DNA of 64,000 nt, from assembly GCA_946902985.2 (NCBI GenBank), contig OX336390.1, forward strand, positions 528,010,861-528,074,860, read 5' to 3'. Source of the stretch: Meconema thalassinum. Taxonomy: Eukaryota > Arthropoda > Insecta > Orthoptera > Tettigoniidae. The notes below the pieces were generated by a model that worked only from the letters and a program-made list of their open reading frames with translations, did not search any database and was not told the origin of the DNA. A program made the position numbers and the translations under genes. Below, one piece after another: positions 1 through 13,279 of this stretch. Each line of letters starts with the position of its first letter. The stretch's first letter is position 1.

Positions 1-1475
1 TGCTGGTTTATGCTGCGACAAGATCTTCGAGAAAGTGCCACGTGTTTTTGGGTGTAAGTGATGATGAGGAAAGGTAAAGCCTGTCCTTGACTACGACATC
101 ATTCCGGCAAATTAGTTACCCTTGGGGGTAAGTTTGACATGGAGATGTGTTCTTAAAAATCCCTGAGAGGATGTTTTGAGATAATGTGATATTTTGTTTG
201 TACGCGTTTAACAGGTGGCGATTAGCAAAGGTTGCTGGACGCTGGCTATGGGCCAGAATCTATATTTAGCGTGGCACTAATTACTACGTTGGGGGAAGAA
301 ATCAGCCACTTACTCAGATATGTCATAACAGACCCGGCTGTCTCCAGCTCGGTTATGACACGTAATGTTTGCTTTAAAGCCTAATGAGTTAAAGTTATTT
401 TATTTGGTTTAATTTGGGGAGTTGCCATGTTGTCGATCCAAGGTTTCTTTTATCATGACTATGACTTATTTGTTCATTGTTTTAAAACGCCAAATTTTCT
501 GGCGTGAAAATTAAAATTTGTATTTTGTTGTTGTTGTCTCTTATTTTCAAGGCCATTGTATTCATTATAAATATAATTTGGCAACCGGCCAAACTTGTTC
601 ATGTCATGTTATGCTTTCCTAGTGTTTGTGGTATAAGACGGTAATTCCGCAGCCCTTATTTTAAATAATACACACGTGTATTTGGTTGTGGTAATCTAAG
701 GTTAGAGCATGTCAGTAGTGTATATAAATATGTAATTGTTGTTCCCACATTTCCGTAATTCGTCCTTCGCAGTACGGAGTTCGTTCCCGAACCGACTGTT
801 TTGGTCGAAAACGAGCGCCCGTCAAAGTGCTCATTACTTAAACTAGTCTTAAAACGCGTGTCGCTCATAAATATTAAATTCTTGTACTATTTTATATGTT
901 TGTTATTCTTGGATCTTGTGATCCGTTTTCCTTTTGTTACTTTGAATTAAGTGACATTGCAGTCACAACGCTCGTTTGACAGCTGTCATGGCGTGTTATC
1001 ATGGTACGTCAGGCTGGTCAGTGTCAGATCTGTTCACGTGTGAGTGAACAATATAAGGGTGGTTTATTGTTAAGTGTTTTATGTTTGATTTAGTTATTAA
1101 ATTTCATTTGTTAGTAGATCCTGTTGTTTTCTTGGCTTTGTAATAATTAGTTAACCTTATGAACCCTGGAAGTTATGTTGATAGCATAAATCTCTAAATC
1201 ACATTCACAAGAATCCATTACGACCCCGAAATTTTGTATCTTGTCTACATGCTATTTTCCAAGGGTATATAAGAGTTACTTTGGCTTCCGAACGTGTGGC
1301 ATTTGTGTTTTAGAGTAAAATAAATAGATCACCGGCATGTGATAAGTTTATTAACGTAAGTTAGGCGAAGATAGTACCGCCAAATGTTTGAAAATATAAA
1401 GTCATGGAGTTTGCAGTAAAATAAATGTGGAACAAGTTAAGTGTTTGAACTTTGATTAAAATTAGAACAAACTGT
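1..1475 (+). repeat. 5' LTR of element A
   Basis: The first 1,270 bases recur at 6377-7646. The LTR must extend past the shared part, because the TATA box lies at its end and the primer-binding site comes only at about 1480. The 3' border is therefore placed just before the primer site. The 5' border may lie outside the window. Confidence 0.75.
1266..1273 (+). promoter_or_regulatory. TATA box of the element A LTR
   Basis: TATATAAG sits near the end of the U3-like part of the 5' LTR, about 210 bases before the primer-binding site. That is the expected place for an LTR core promoter. The right LTR stops matching exactly here. Confidence 0.5.
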
Positions 1476-1478
1476 TCC

Positions 1479-1496
1479 AGGCGCCCAATAAAATTA
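1479..1496 (+). other. Primer-binding site of element A (lysine-tRNA-like)
   Basis: The GGCGCCCAA core resembles the complement of a tRNA-Lys 3' end. Element B has the same core (TGGCGCCCGAACG) at the matching place. It fixes the inner side of the 5' LTR. Confidence 0.6.
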
Positions 1497-1820
1497 AATT
1501 AGCTTTGTGTAGATAGCCAAACTCAAAGAATTATTTGACAGGAAGGTTAGACCTTAAAAACTAATTAATACTCTATTAATTGGTTAAAATTTGTAATTGA
1601 AGCAAGGTCAGGAAGATTATAACTGAATCAAAGGGTTAAAAATTAAATGGAATAATAAGTAAATTATACTCAGTGATGCTATAGTTTGTGGGAGTAATTT
1701 AAAGTAAATGAACTGAGTAGGTAAAGGGTTAATGTGTGTATATTTAATATGTGTGAGCGCGCGTATCCAGGGCTCCGCCCTTATGTCATTTCCATATGTC
1801 TCAAATATATTATTGTTGTG

Positions 1821-4448
1821 ATGGCAACTCAGGGAGAAATTCGCGAAGTGATTGAATTAGCGTCCGCTCGTACGCGAGAACAACTTAGTGAGATGAGAAA
1901 GGACATAACCAATGAAATACAGACACAGTTAGCGGCAAATAGTGAAGAAATACAGACACAGTTAGCGGCTAATAATAAAAAATCGGTAGAAATGCAGACT
2001 CAGTTAGCGGCAAATAGTGAAGAAATGCAGACACAGTTAGCGGCTAATAATAAACAATCGGTAGAAATGCAGACTCAGTTAGCGGCAAATAGTGAAGAAA
2101 TGCAGACACAGTTAGCTGCTATAAATAAACAATCGGAAGAAATACAGACACAGTTAAACACAAAACTATCTGAAGTTAACGAGAATATAAATCAGAAAAT
2201 CGCTACACAAAACATTCTGGTTAGTGAACAACTACATAGGCAGTCTGAGAAAAACAATGAAATGTTAAACGCACAAGACGAAAGGAACACTCAAAATTTA
2301 GCTGCGTTAACGGTAGAAATCAAAGAGCACACAAAAGAACAGCTAATCCAATTAGCAATGGACGTTAGCACTAACAATACCAAACAATTAGGAATAATAA
2401 AAGGTATCGAAGATTCGTTTAAAAAGGAAATAAAAGGAATGAATGAGACTGTTATGGCAAAACTAGCACAAATCGAGCAAGCGTGTTTGACCAGCTCATC
2501 TGAGATTAAAGAAGCACACACAAACTTAGAAAAAAGGTTTGAGAAGATCGAACGAGGGACACAGGGTATGCAAGATCAGATAATTACAGTAGATAACAAT
2601 ATCACTGGCTTAGTGACGGAACTCAACAAATTAGAAATACAATCAATTGAGAAATGGAAAAAGTTAGAAATTGACCAGGAAGAAATTAAACAAACATTAG
2701 AGCAGAACAACATTTCTCTGGGAGAAAGGATAGATAAACTCGAAGATAATCAGGAGGCCAATCAACAGGAAGTCGAGAAGCACATTGTTAAATTGAAGGA
2801 TACTATTAGAAAAGATTCGACCAAGATGAGCGCTGATTCGAAAGATGAACGGCTCGCAGTAAGCAAGAAGCTAGGGGAAAATAACGCGAAAATGCAGGCG
2901 TTAGAAGAAAATATGAAGTTAAGATTTCAAATTCAAGAGGACCGCATGATAAAATTGGAGTTGCAGTCACTTGGACATAATACGATGTTTGCGACACTAA
3001 TGGAAAAGGGGAAAGGGGAGAATGCGGAAAGAGAGCACACAGTAGACAGCCACGAGCTTGGGCAAAGTCCAAGAACGATAGACACGCAAGCATTCCAGAA
3101 TTATGAGGGTCGTAGCTCGACACCTCAAAACACACAACTTCCCACGCAAGTTATACAAGTCATCCGTGGAAACGAATTTAAACCGAATAAGTTTTTACCA
3201 GAGAGCCGAGGGACACCTAAAGCTTTCTTAAGAGAACTGACAGAATATTTTTCGGACCAAAATATTAGCTAAACGCGACAATTAAGAATGGTTGAAATTT
3301 TTTTGGCGGGCTCAGCACTTACCTGGTACCTTGGATTTAAGAACACATTTAAATCAATGGAAGGGTTCCACAAGGCCTTCCTAAGAAAATATTGGAGTGG
3401 GTCATATCAACAAAGCTTGCGAATGGACTTATGCTCGCGCAAATACCATTCCACGCATCAGACGAAATATGCAGATTTTTTCGCCATGCAACTTGTCAAA
3501 TTGCAAGATCTTGATAATCCCCCGATCGAAATGGAGCTAATAACTACTATAGGAAAACAGATGCCTATTAGCGTTCAGCAATTCTTGGTGGCGGCAAATA
3601 TTACGACCGTGGTCCAGGCAGAAGAGGTATTAAGGAGGATAGATGAAACCACTAATTACATCAACCCGAGAGAGAAGAGACAGATAGAGTTAGTTAATGC
3701 AGTCGAAGTAGTCAAGACACCGAACAAAAACACGAGGTCGCAAGCTACAAACACTGGGGATAATCAAAGACGGCAGAACACCGGAGAATATGAGCCGAGA
3801 TCTCAACCGAGATATGAAAATAGGGACAAAAACCATTACAATCAGGAAGAAACTAACCGCTACCGGAACACAAACAATCAGCAGTGGCGAGATAATAGGA
3901 GATACCAAACGTCATACAATAGGAATAATAATAATAACGCACCTTATAATCGGGGATGGCGTGGAGGACACTATAATCAACAATACAGGCCCAGGGACAA
4001 TAGGCGCTACAATCAACAATATAACGCACAAGATAACCAGCGGTTTAACCAGCAATCGGATCCAAGGGAGGACCGAAGAAATTGGAACGAGAGACACGCT
4101 GACCCACAACAGTACCTGGAGAATCCACGTAACATAGAGGGAAACAATAAGGATAAATGGGAAAGAGCAATAGATCGGCGGAAGAATCCCGACACCCACG
4201 AGGAGGAAAACGGAACACATCAAATGTTGGAGGTCATGCATGTAGAAACCCAGAGATATTTGGAGGAGCTGCATGGAGAAGAAGAAAATGAGCAGCCAAC
4301 AATAGGAAACAGAGGAATAACAGGAGAGATTCGCAGGCCGTGTCAGGCAAGGGTCTCGAAATATGGTGAAGAAATTTATTATACGGGAATCGGAGAAGAA
4401 GAGGGGAGAAGGAAGAAGATGGCAACGCGGGAGAGAAGAAGGAGATGA
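1821..4448 (+). pseudogene. gag: Gag of element A, interrupted by one stop codon
   Basis: Structural polyprotein that would form the retrotransposon particle. The first part (1821-3272) is a long charged coiled coil holding at least four imperfect copies of a block around MQTQLAAN. An in-frame TAA at 3270-3272 breaks it, and the same frame then runs on to 4448. The part after the stop aligns by eye with the Gag of element B (SALTW against EALNW, then the KYHST/KYAHST and QMP blocks). The C-terminal third is rich in Asn, Arg, Tyr and Gln and looks nucleic-acid-binding, with no CCHC knuckle. I chose ATG 1821 (MATQGE) because the 29 residues from an upstream ATG at 1734 do not look like the coiled coil. 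A single nonsense change is the simplest reading; programmed readthrough cannot be excluded. Confidence 0.8.
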
Positions 4449-6376
4449 CATCACGGTAGAATGGAGAAAAGACAGGAGCGGCTTAAGGAAGTTCAACTAG
4501 GGGTTACGAACTTAGGTAACAACGCCTACAGAGTCCGGGAGGTGAGCACAGGAAACATGGCAGTGTATAATATTTAAAATTTAAAATTGTATCATCAGAG
4601 AGAGCCATACGAACCGAGAAATAATGTTACTGCAGCAAATTAAACATTCGCGTGATAACATACAACAAAAGATACGGGGGTACTCTAGTGGTGAATGCGC
4701 TCGAAAGACGGCTCTGACGTGTTTACAAATTCAGGCGGAAGTTGTAAATGAGCAATGTTGATGTTTTGAAAGAGTGAGAGGGGAGACGAGTAGCGAGGAA
4801 AGACGCCGGAGGGCACATGCGTACAGGAATTTCCTAATGAGTTTGGAGCGAGACGGCTACTGAAACAGACAGAGGCGGACAGTCATTATATTTTGAGGGT
4901 GACCAGCAACTTCAAATTTGAGCCTGAAAAGTAGGGGATGTGAAATTCGACTTCATATTGAGTTCGAATTTCATCAACTAAGGGTCAGATGAACCCTTAT
5001 CATTGTGTCCAATAATAATGTTTCATATTATTAAAAACGCTGGAAATACTAAATACATGATATGCTGGATATTTGAGTAAAATTGATGTAGCAAGCAATC
5101 TGGACTTGGTAAGACGGGCTACGTGCTGGCTGGAAACTACCGACAGTTTCACAACCAATGCTATTCTTATTCTTCTGAGAAAATCAGGTATGACGCTGTG
5201 GCGTACGTGACGATCGACAGGCCACGATGCTGGGTCCAAGGCAGGGAGTGAGAGAGATGACAAGTGTCGTGACGTCAAAATAAGGGCGGGATTTGTAAGG
5301 TCAGAACTCCGACGCCAACTTATCTGACCAATAAGAAAACAGGACGCCAGAACATAGCATCAGTGTGTTTTGCGCGCCAATCGGACATAAAAAGATCTAG
5401 CGATCGGTTTGCGTGTTCGGCGGCAGATTCGCGACCTGTGAGAAATTACAAGATTTTTGAGAGGTCACACATAATTATAGGCCCATTATTTAAAATATTG
5501 AGGAGCTGTTTTCTCCCACCATTGGAACTTTAGGCTTTCTGTATATATACAAATGTCTGAGATGAACCGGGGCACTCCTAATTATTCTTCGACAGTCAAT
5601 TTAAGACGTCCTTAAGACGGTATGGTTTTAAAATTCTAGTTGTGTGTCGACAACGAAGTTATAAATTTCATAAATTGTGAGATGGCAATTAGCCATAGAA
5701 TAGGGAAAGTCTACGATTCTGCATAGGACAATATGAGGAAATAAAATACTCATAAAGCAGATAGAACAGTTTTTAAAACTTTAATTTAATTGTGTTTTTA
5801 ACAGCAGCAAGATGACGACCATGGAAAGAAGACAACAAGTTTCATCCTCCATTACCATCAGTGTTATGGGCTAACGGCCTAATGGTGGGAAATGACGAGG
5901 CGGAAGGCCTCTGGAAAGCGGTTTAAGTGACGAGTATTAAAAAAATGATTTATTGATTTTGGACGAGGGGAATCGCGAGAGATGTGTGGAACTTTGTACA
6001 GATTTTATTTGTGTGGTTTAATTTAAATTTTAGGGTTTGATTTCTTAACTGACATGCGTGTAGTAATTTTTGGCATTGCGTGACAATTATGTTGTACAGT
6101 AAAATTTTGTAACTTAAATGTTGTCCTTATGTATACGTAATTCTTATAGCGAAATGGCCGCACATGATTAACGTATCAATAAAAAAGTGTAGCCATGAAT
6201 GAGAGCCTAGGAACGACAATGATAAATGGACTGAATTAATGATGTGTAAAACTAAAACTAGATGTGGGGGGAAAATTAGTGTTTTAGTTGCTTTGATAAC
6301 TCGGGCTAATTCTGATTTCAGTTATTAATTCTTTATTGTCATTTGGACATGTTGTGTGTCATTTATCTGAGGGGTG
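4449..6376 (+). other. Non-coding internal region of element A where pol should be
   Basis: In a Ty3 element, protease, reverse transcriptase, RNase H and integrase would follow gag. None of their motifs is visible in any frame of these 1.9 kb, and the short ORFs present match nothing. Purine-rich tracts at about 6263-6276 and 6369-6375 are candidate polypurine tracts. The second directly abuts the TGCTGG where the right repeat begins. Confidence 0.65.
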
Positions 6377-7646
6377 TGCTGGTTTATGCTGCGACGAGAT
6401 CTTCGAGAAAGTGCCACGTGTTTTTGGATGTAAGTGATGATGAGGAAAGGTAAAGCCTGTCCTTGACTACGACATCATTCCGGCAAATTAGTTACCCTTG
6501 GGGGTAAGTTTGACATGGAGATGTGTTCTTAAAAATCCCTGAGAGGATGTTTTGAGATAATGTGATATTTTGTTTGTACGCGTTTAACAGGTGGCGATTA
6601 GCAAAGGTTGCTGGACGCTGGCTATGGGCCAGAATCTATATTTAGCGTGGCACTAATTACTACGTTGGGGGAAGAAATCAGCCACTTACTCAGATATGTC
6701 ATAACAGACCCGGCTGTCTCCAGCTCGGTTATGACACGTAATGTTTGCTTTAAAGCCTAATGAGTTAAAGTTATTTTATTTGGTTTAATTTGGGGAGTTG
6801 CCATGTTGTCGATCCAAGGTTTCTTTTATCATGACTATGACTTATTTGTTCATTGTTTTAAAACGCCAAATTTTCTGGCGTGAAAATTAAAATTTGTATT
6901 TTGTTGTTGTTGTCTCTTATTTTCAAGGCCATTGTATTCATTATAAATATAATTTGGCAACCGGCCAAACTTGTTCATGTCATGTTATGCTTTCCTAGTG
7001 TTTGTGGTATAAGACGGTAATTCCGCAGCCCTTATTTTAAATAATACACACGTGTATTTGGTTGTGGTAATCTAAGGTTAGAGCATGTCAGTAGTGTATA
7101 TAAATATGTAATTGTTGTTCCCACATTTCCGTAATTCGTCCTTCGCAGTACGGAGTTCGTTCCCGAACCGACTGTTTTGGTCGAAAACGAGCGCCCGTCA
7201 AAGTGCTCATTACTTAAACTAGTCTTAAAACGCGTGTCGCTCATAAATATTAAATTCTTGTACTATTTTATATGTTTGTTATTTTTGGATCTTGTGATCC
7301 GTTTTCCTTTTGTTACTTTAAATTAAGTGACATTGCAGTCACAACGCTTGTTTGACAGCTGTCATGCCGTGTTATCATGGTACGTCAGGCTGGTCAGTGT
7401 CAGATCTGTTCACGTGCGAGTGAACAATATAAGGGTGGTTTATTGTTAAGTGTTTTATGTTTGATTCAGTTATTAAATTTCATTTGTTAGTAGATCCTGT
7501 TGTTTTCTTGGCTTTGTAATAATTAGTTAACCTTATGAACCCTGGAAGTTATGTTGATAGCATAAATCTCTAAATCACATTCACAAGAATCCATTACGAA
7601 CCCGAAATTTTGAATCTTGTCTACATGCTATTTTCCAAGGGTATAG
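6377..7646 (+). repeat. 3' LTR of element A, truncated at the TATA box
   Basis: It matches positions 1-1270 with about ten differences and then diverges after GGGTATA. About 200 bases of the left LTR, including everything downstream of the TATA box (R and U5), have no counterpart here. A transcript of this copy would lack the normal 3' R region. Confidence 0.85.
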
Positions 7647-9841
7647 TATTTCTCCTATCAGCTGTGAACACTATGATTTGTATGTTAATTGCATGAATCT
7701 TTATTTCATGGCTTGTTTTCGTTTATCGAAAAATGCTGTGATGGCTGCTCTAGAATTATTCGCTTCGGTACGCACACAGGTAACGATATTTGTAGGCTAT
7801 ACATTATACGGTATTAGAAACTAAAAATTTCAAAGATCTCGTATACTACACAGCTTGGACATTCTTAAAATTCACCACACGTCACGTGAATAATGAAATA
7901 AAAGGCAAAACCATTAGCCTAAATAAAGATTATCGATGCGTTTTTGTCACGCACAGTGTGGATAGACACGCATCAATAATTTTCATCCAAACCAATGGCT
8001 TGTGCCTAGACCAATATTTTTAAGGCAGTGAGGTGCTGGTTTTGCCGATTAGTTCGAAACATGGAATCCCTGCGATCAGCGTTCATTACAGTGGTAACTT
8101 AAATACTGTTCTACATACAAAACAAACCTAACCTGGGGCTTACGCCCAGACCCCTTTTCTTGTAGTGCAATCAGTAATTTTCGTCCAGACAGTCGTCTAT
8201 CCAAGTAGCGACCAATGGTTTCGTCCAGAGAATCGTCTAACCAAGTAGCGACCAATGGTTTCGTCCAGAGAGTCGTCTAATCAAAAAGAGCCCGATTATT
8301 TCTTTTTTTTTCACATAATTACAACATTACATGTGTCGTCTAATGTAGGCCTATTTTGTATCGGATATGATGGTAACTAATGACGTCAATGTGATCGCTC
8401 ACTGCGGCAGTTTCACATACTAAATATGCTGTCGAACATGGCTGCGGTTCTTAAATATACAATAAATAAAAACACATATTTAAGAGATTTAGGACATATA
8501 TCTGGCGCAGAAGTGATCAAGGTTAGTAGTTACAATTGATAATGTCCCCCCCCCCCAAAAAAAAGATGAAATAAGGTATGAAAATGATATATTATCAAAG
8601 TGAAAGCGAAAAGGAAAAGAGTTATACGTGGTACAGAATTAATCTGAAATTTCACTACAGTAGGCCTATATGTCGTTTTATAAAAGGGCATAGCGGGTGG
8701 GTTACAGAGAGCGAAGGAGAAAACATATATTAGGACATCATTTCCACAATTATTATTCATCATTACACAAGGTATTTAGGTTAATTTAAGTATTCTACTT
8801 GGTTCATCACTCCTGAAGTTTTGCCTTGAACAATTTTGCTTGAAGACGGGCTATTATTTTATTTTAGAATATGCACTGAACATTTTAAGCACTTTGATTT
8901 TTTAGAAACCATTTGAATGCACTATCATAATAATGCTAGTAATAATATTATGATCATGTAGAAATGAGTGGAAGTGTAGAGGACGTTCGCACATAGTAGG
9001 CATAGCCAGCAACATTCGCGACAACGCTGCCTTCAGTTCAATTCCCTCTCATATATTACGCTCTCGCAAGTTAAGGCTGTGCTACCGAAAAATAAAATAG
9101 TTTTTAATTTTTATTTTGTCTTCTTAATCTGTTATATAGGTCTTCGGGACTTGTTATATGCCACTTTTGTAAAATATAGACTGCTCGTTTGTTCAGGGCA
9201 TGGATTCAAAGTGTCTACTTTGAGGGTTAAAGGTACATACGTCACGACAAAACTAATAACAGGAGAATTTCGAAATTTCTGTACAATAACCCTTGTAATA
9301 GTAGCTTCATTATGAACAATTTATATTTCAAAATTCCACATATTTTATAAAAGCATAATATTTTAATAACCTTTTTTATTGTGAAAAAAATTGCTATAAT
9401 AGCTTCAAATTTATCCAATTTGTAGAGGCTCTAATTCTGAGCAGTTCGAATATTTGATGAAAGAAACTGTTTAGTGATAAACCCGTGACGTATGTACCTT
9501 TGACTAGTCTTCAATTCGGCAGAACGGTAACTACACAGGCTACACGATAGGCTACCCGCACTACCACTTGCAACAAGCTTCATTCCCCCACCCTACTACC
9601 TAGCACCGCACCGCACCTCCCGTTACGGGTCATTCCTTTCCTTACGCAGCATTCCATTCTACTTACCGTGGAGTGCAAAGAAAACAAAATAACTCGCCTT
9701 CTTCCAAAACTTTTTCCTGCGCGCTGAGTCGCGACACTTCAGTCTGACTAGACCTAATCTTGAGGAAGCAATAGAAGAATATATCTCGCCCCTTTCTCGT
9801 TTCATTTCCTAATTCTGCGTTTGTGTTTCGTGATTGAGTGA
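7647..9841. other. Intergenic stretch without a recognised gene
   Basis: AT-rich sequence with only short ORFs that match nothing I know. It holds a small tandem repeat at 8182-8290, a run of ten C at about 8549, and a 32-base word at 7842-7873 that recurs inside the hAT-type element at 12371-12402. The upstream region of the gene starting at 9878 would lie at its right end. Confidence 0.4.
8182..8290. repeat. 40-bp tandem repeat, about 2.7 copies
   Basis: The unit begins CGTCCAGA and ends CCAATGGTTT. Two full copies (8182-8221, 8222-8261) are followed by a partial, diverged third. Confidence 0.8.
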
Positions 9842-12099
9842 TTGAGTGTTCCTATAACATTCACACTTTATTCTACAATGCCACGAAAGCATTCTCCGTC
9901 AAGGGAACGTTCCAGAAGAGGCCGTGCAGCAAAGACTACGTGGGAGAAAAGAAAACAACAAGAAATCACATTGAATGTTTCAAACGATTCTGCTCAATTT
10001 GAAGACTCCGAAGAAATATTCAACAGATTGTTAGTTGAAAGCACTTCCCCAATAGGCCACGATGCAAGTCGGTAAGTAAACTATTGTTACAATATATAAA
10101 TAAATTATTAATTAATTAATTAATTAATTTGAAAAGACTTGTCATTTTTATTATTGGATTACCTACTTGTAAAACGTGTTGTTGTTGCTTATTTTAGGGA
10201 CTGAGACATCGCGGTCATATAGCCCCATGTATTTTGGGTGTGTATGGAATTTGTGTGATTACATATGTTAATGTGATGGCTGTACTATTGTGTGAATTTC
10301 TAAATTGGGGATAGGATTGCTTTTAGAGAGGAACCATCCCAGCATTTGCCTGGAGTTAGTTTTAATGCGTATTTGCTTTCTGTATGTTAATAATAATCAA
10401 GGTAATATTTTTTAACATTGTGTAATTTCAGGTATGAAGATCAAGATTATTCCATAAATTTTCCAAACGATTCAGGAAGTGATACAGACGATGACAATGA
10501 GTCTGATTGTGAAGTACCACCTATGGTAATTGAAAGGAATACTGAGGCCAACGAACTGCCTCCAATAGGGCGACGCATCGTTGATATTGGTCACGTTATG
10601 AAAGAAATAGAATTAGTAACGAGCATTCCAAACATTGTACCATGGGAAAATACAAATACAAAAAAAATAAAAGATGGATTATATTGTACATGGATTTATT
10701 ATTGTGATAACTGCGAAAACGAATATGCTGTAACTTCAGAGCCTGTTTACCAAAAAAATGGAAGTGAACGATGCTCTGGTGTGGGGAGCTACGGCAATAG
10801 GCATCGGGTTTTCTCAAGTCGAGGAAATGTTCAGTGTTTTGGACATACCGATCGTGGGCCACAACAAATACGCAAACCATGAAATACGAGTTGGCGATGT
10901 AAGTACTGTATATTGATCCATATTTCCTTATGACCTATATAGTATAAATAATTCTGAATAGGCCTAAGTGGTTTCAGTGAATTACGAATACTATTTTTTT
11001 TTTGTTCATTATTAGATGAAAATTATGCAAAGAAAAGCCTCTCTTCAAACATTTCTATATTAAGACAATTTTAAACATTTTATTCAAAACATATTTAAGA
11101 TTTTAAAACAAATACATTCTGTAAATTATAATCCCGTCCAAGCAATCATTGCTATTGTTGTTATTAATATTATTATTTTCTTTCTAAAGGTTTGGGAAGT
11201 AGCTCTCATACGTAAAATGAAGGAAAATCCAGAAGAAGAAAGACGTATTGCCATTGAAAAGAACAACTATTTGAATGGCGTTCCGTAGGCCTACATATCT
11301 GTTATTGGCGACGGAGGCTGGGCGAAGAGGTCGTATGGACATGGGACGAGCTCGCTGAGTGGTGGTGTAAGCATTTGAGAAATATTAAAGGGATTTCACG
11401 TATTCCTTTCATTGCAAAATGGGCGATGTTTACTTTTGCTTAGCTAAGTCACACCACTGTGTCTACATGGCATCTTAGTCCCTGGAGAAAACTACATGGA
11501 AGCCCAGGTAGTATTTTCAAGGCGAAAATTGTCACCAGAGAGAAAAAACGATCTCGAAGGGCACTGCCATTTTCTCAAAAACCGCCAGTAAAGAAGAGAC
11601 GAAAGTGTGATGAAAACTACGGGCCACTAGCACAGTTGCCTGACGTTGAAGATGAAGTTCTTAAGACAAGAATGATCAACTTCTCGAAGAAAATGGCCGA
11701 TGAGGTAGCAAACGGTAGTCCTATTGAGGTATCAACTCTTGGACAACACACTAACCCCATGTGGCACGACCAAAGAGTGAATCGCTTGACAGCTTCCAAG
11801 TTTGGGCTAGTCATAGCGTTTATCTCACACCCCTTGCTACAATCTTGTAAAATTAACTTTGTATCCCAAAAATCTCACCTCAGTTTCCGTCAAATTTGGA
11901 AGAGATAATGAGGACGCTGTGTTCAAAATGTACGAGGACAAAACTGGCAACATGGTCACCAAGTGTGGGTTCTTCGTTGATCAAGATCATTCATTTTTAG
12001 GAACCAGTCCTGATGGTTTGGATGCTTGTGGTGGCCTCGTAGAAGTAAAATGCCTTGCGTCCGTCACTGAATCAGATTTGAGAGACGAGGTGACAAAAA

Positions 12100-12118
12100 A
12101 AAAAAAAAAAAAAGTTTG
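12100..12118. repeat. Poly-A run inside the YqaJ-type region
   Basis: Nineteen A in a row interrupt the reading frame between EVKC..SDLRDEV and a recognisable downstream block. Slippage here is one of the frame-breaking lesions. Confidence 0.8.
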
Positions 12119-12717
12119 TGCTTGGAACTGTCAGAAGGAAAATTGCAATTGAAACGAAGCTACAGCTACTTCTTCTAGGCAGTGGCGGATACAGGCCTTG
12201 CGGGGCCCTGGGCGATATGATAAGGTGGGGCCCACAACTATAGGAAAAATAAAAATTTAAAGATACGAGCCTTATAGTAGTCGCATATGATGTGTAACAT
12301 CTGACATGTTATCCTACTATGAAATTGAAATGAACTATATGTGAAGTCATCTGACATGTTTTCTTACTCTTATACTACACAGCTTGGACATTCTTAAAAT
12401 TCTTAATTTACACTCCGTTTTCATACTGGTACTATGATGAATGTATAGATTGAATTGAAGATATGCTACTGTTACACTTGTTTAAACAAACATCACATAT
12501 TATATTGTAAATTAAGAGGAGGAATGAAACCATATTCTCTAGTCTATCTATGGACTACTAGAAATAATGTTCAATACAATCAAATTTCCCAACTCCTGCT
12601 TGGTACAAAATATTGTAATAAACATTAGATAAATCGTAATTTCATGTATATTCTGTTAAAATGACGCATAATGTTATGATAAATATCGTTTAAAGCGATA
12701 ATCTGGTAGCAAAAATA

Positions 12718-12790
12718 ATTGACGGGACTGGGGTTCGAACCAGAGAGCCTCATAATTCGCAGACCAACACACTATCCACGCAGCTATTAC
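12718..12790 (-). repeat. tRNA-like relic (SINE head)
   Basis: The reverse strand reads as a tRNA-like unit with an A-box-like GCGTGGATAGTG and B box GGTTCGAACC. It lacks a convincing full cloverleaf, so it is more likely a SINE head than a working tRNA gene. Confidence 0.4.
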
Positions 12791-13279
12791 AACCACAGAT
12801 ATTTGGAGTACAAGACGGTTACTTAGCCTATTTTCACGTACCGCCATTACAGGCTAGCCTAGTTCCCGTATAAAAACATCGATATATTATATTCATAACT
12901 GCATTACCGCAATGTGGGTTAATATCTGAAAAGCCATTGTGAAAAAACATAATACCGGCTTTGCTGACTAGTTACAATGTTTCATTAATAAAGCTTATCA
13001 TCATTTAAATACTGATACGAAGACTGTCACCATGTGGTTTGTGTTTCAATCAGTTGACACCAGAGTTCGCATAACTTTGCATTGAAAAACACGTTACTCG
13101 GGGAGTGGATGCCCAACACTTTTATCCAGAGATTGAAAAACAGACCCTTAATAAATCATAATTGTTTTCAGCAAATAAGATATAATGAATATTTTCACAC
13201 AAAAGAACGACAACCTGAAGATGATTTATTGTAGGAATAGCTGTAATGGGGCCTCCAAACATTGGAGTAAACCGTTTGC

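Larger units (their letters stand above)
1..7646 (+). mobile_element. LTR element A: Ty3-type, gag-only, partly outside the window
   Basis: Positions 1-1270 and 6377-7646 are near-identical direct repeats; I count about ten substitutions by eye. They flank a region with a primer-binding site, a gag reading frame and nothing that looks like protease, reverse transcriptase or integrase. The lysine-tRNA-like primer site and the gag layout (long coiled coil, then a basic Asn/Arg/Tyr-rich tail) match element B further right, so both probably belong to the long-LTR Ty3 lineage that includes Osvaldo, Ulysses and Woot. The left end coincides with the window edge, so the outer LTR border and TSD cannot be seen. 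It is non-autonomous as it stands. Confidence 0.85.

Noticed and set aside
656..868. 70-residue - strand ORF present in both LTRs of element A (also 7032-7244)
   Set aside because: It is identical because the LTRs are identical, lies antisense to the element and has no recognisable feature, so evidence for coding is too weak.
2291..3135. - strand ORFs opposite gag of element A
   Set aside because: Antisense shadows of the coiled-coil repeats.
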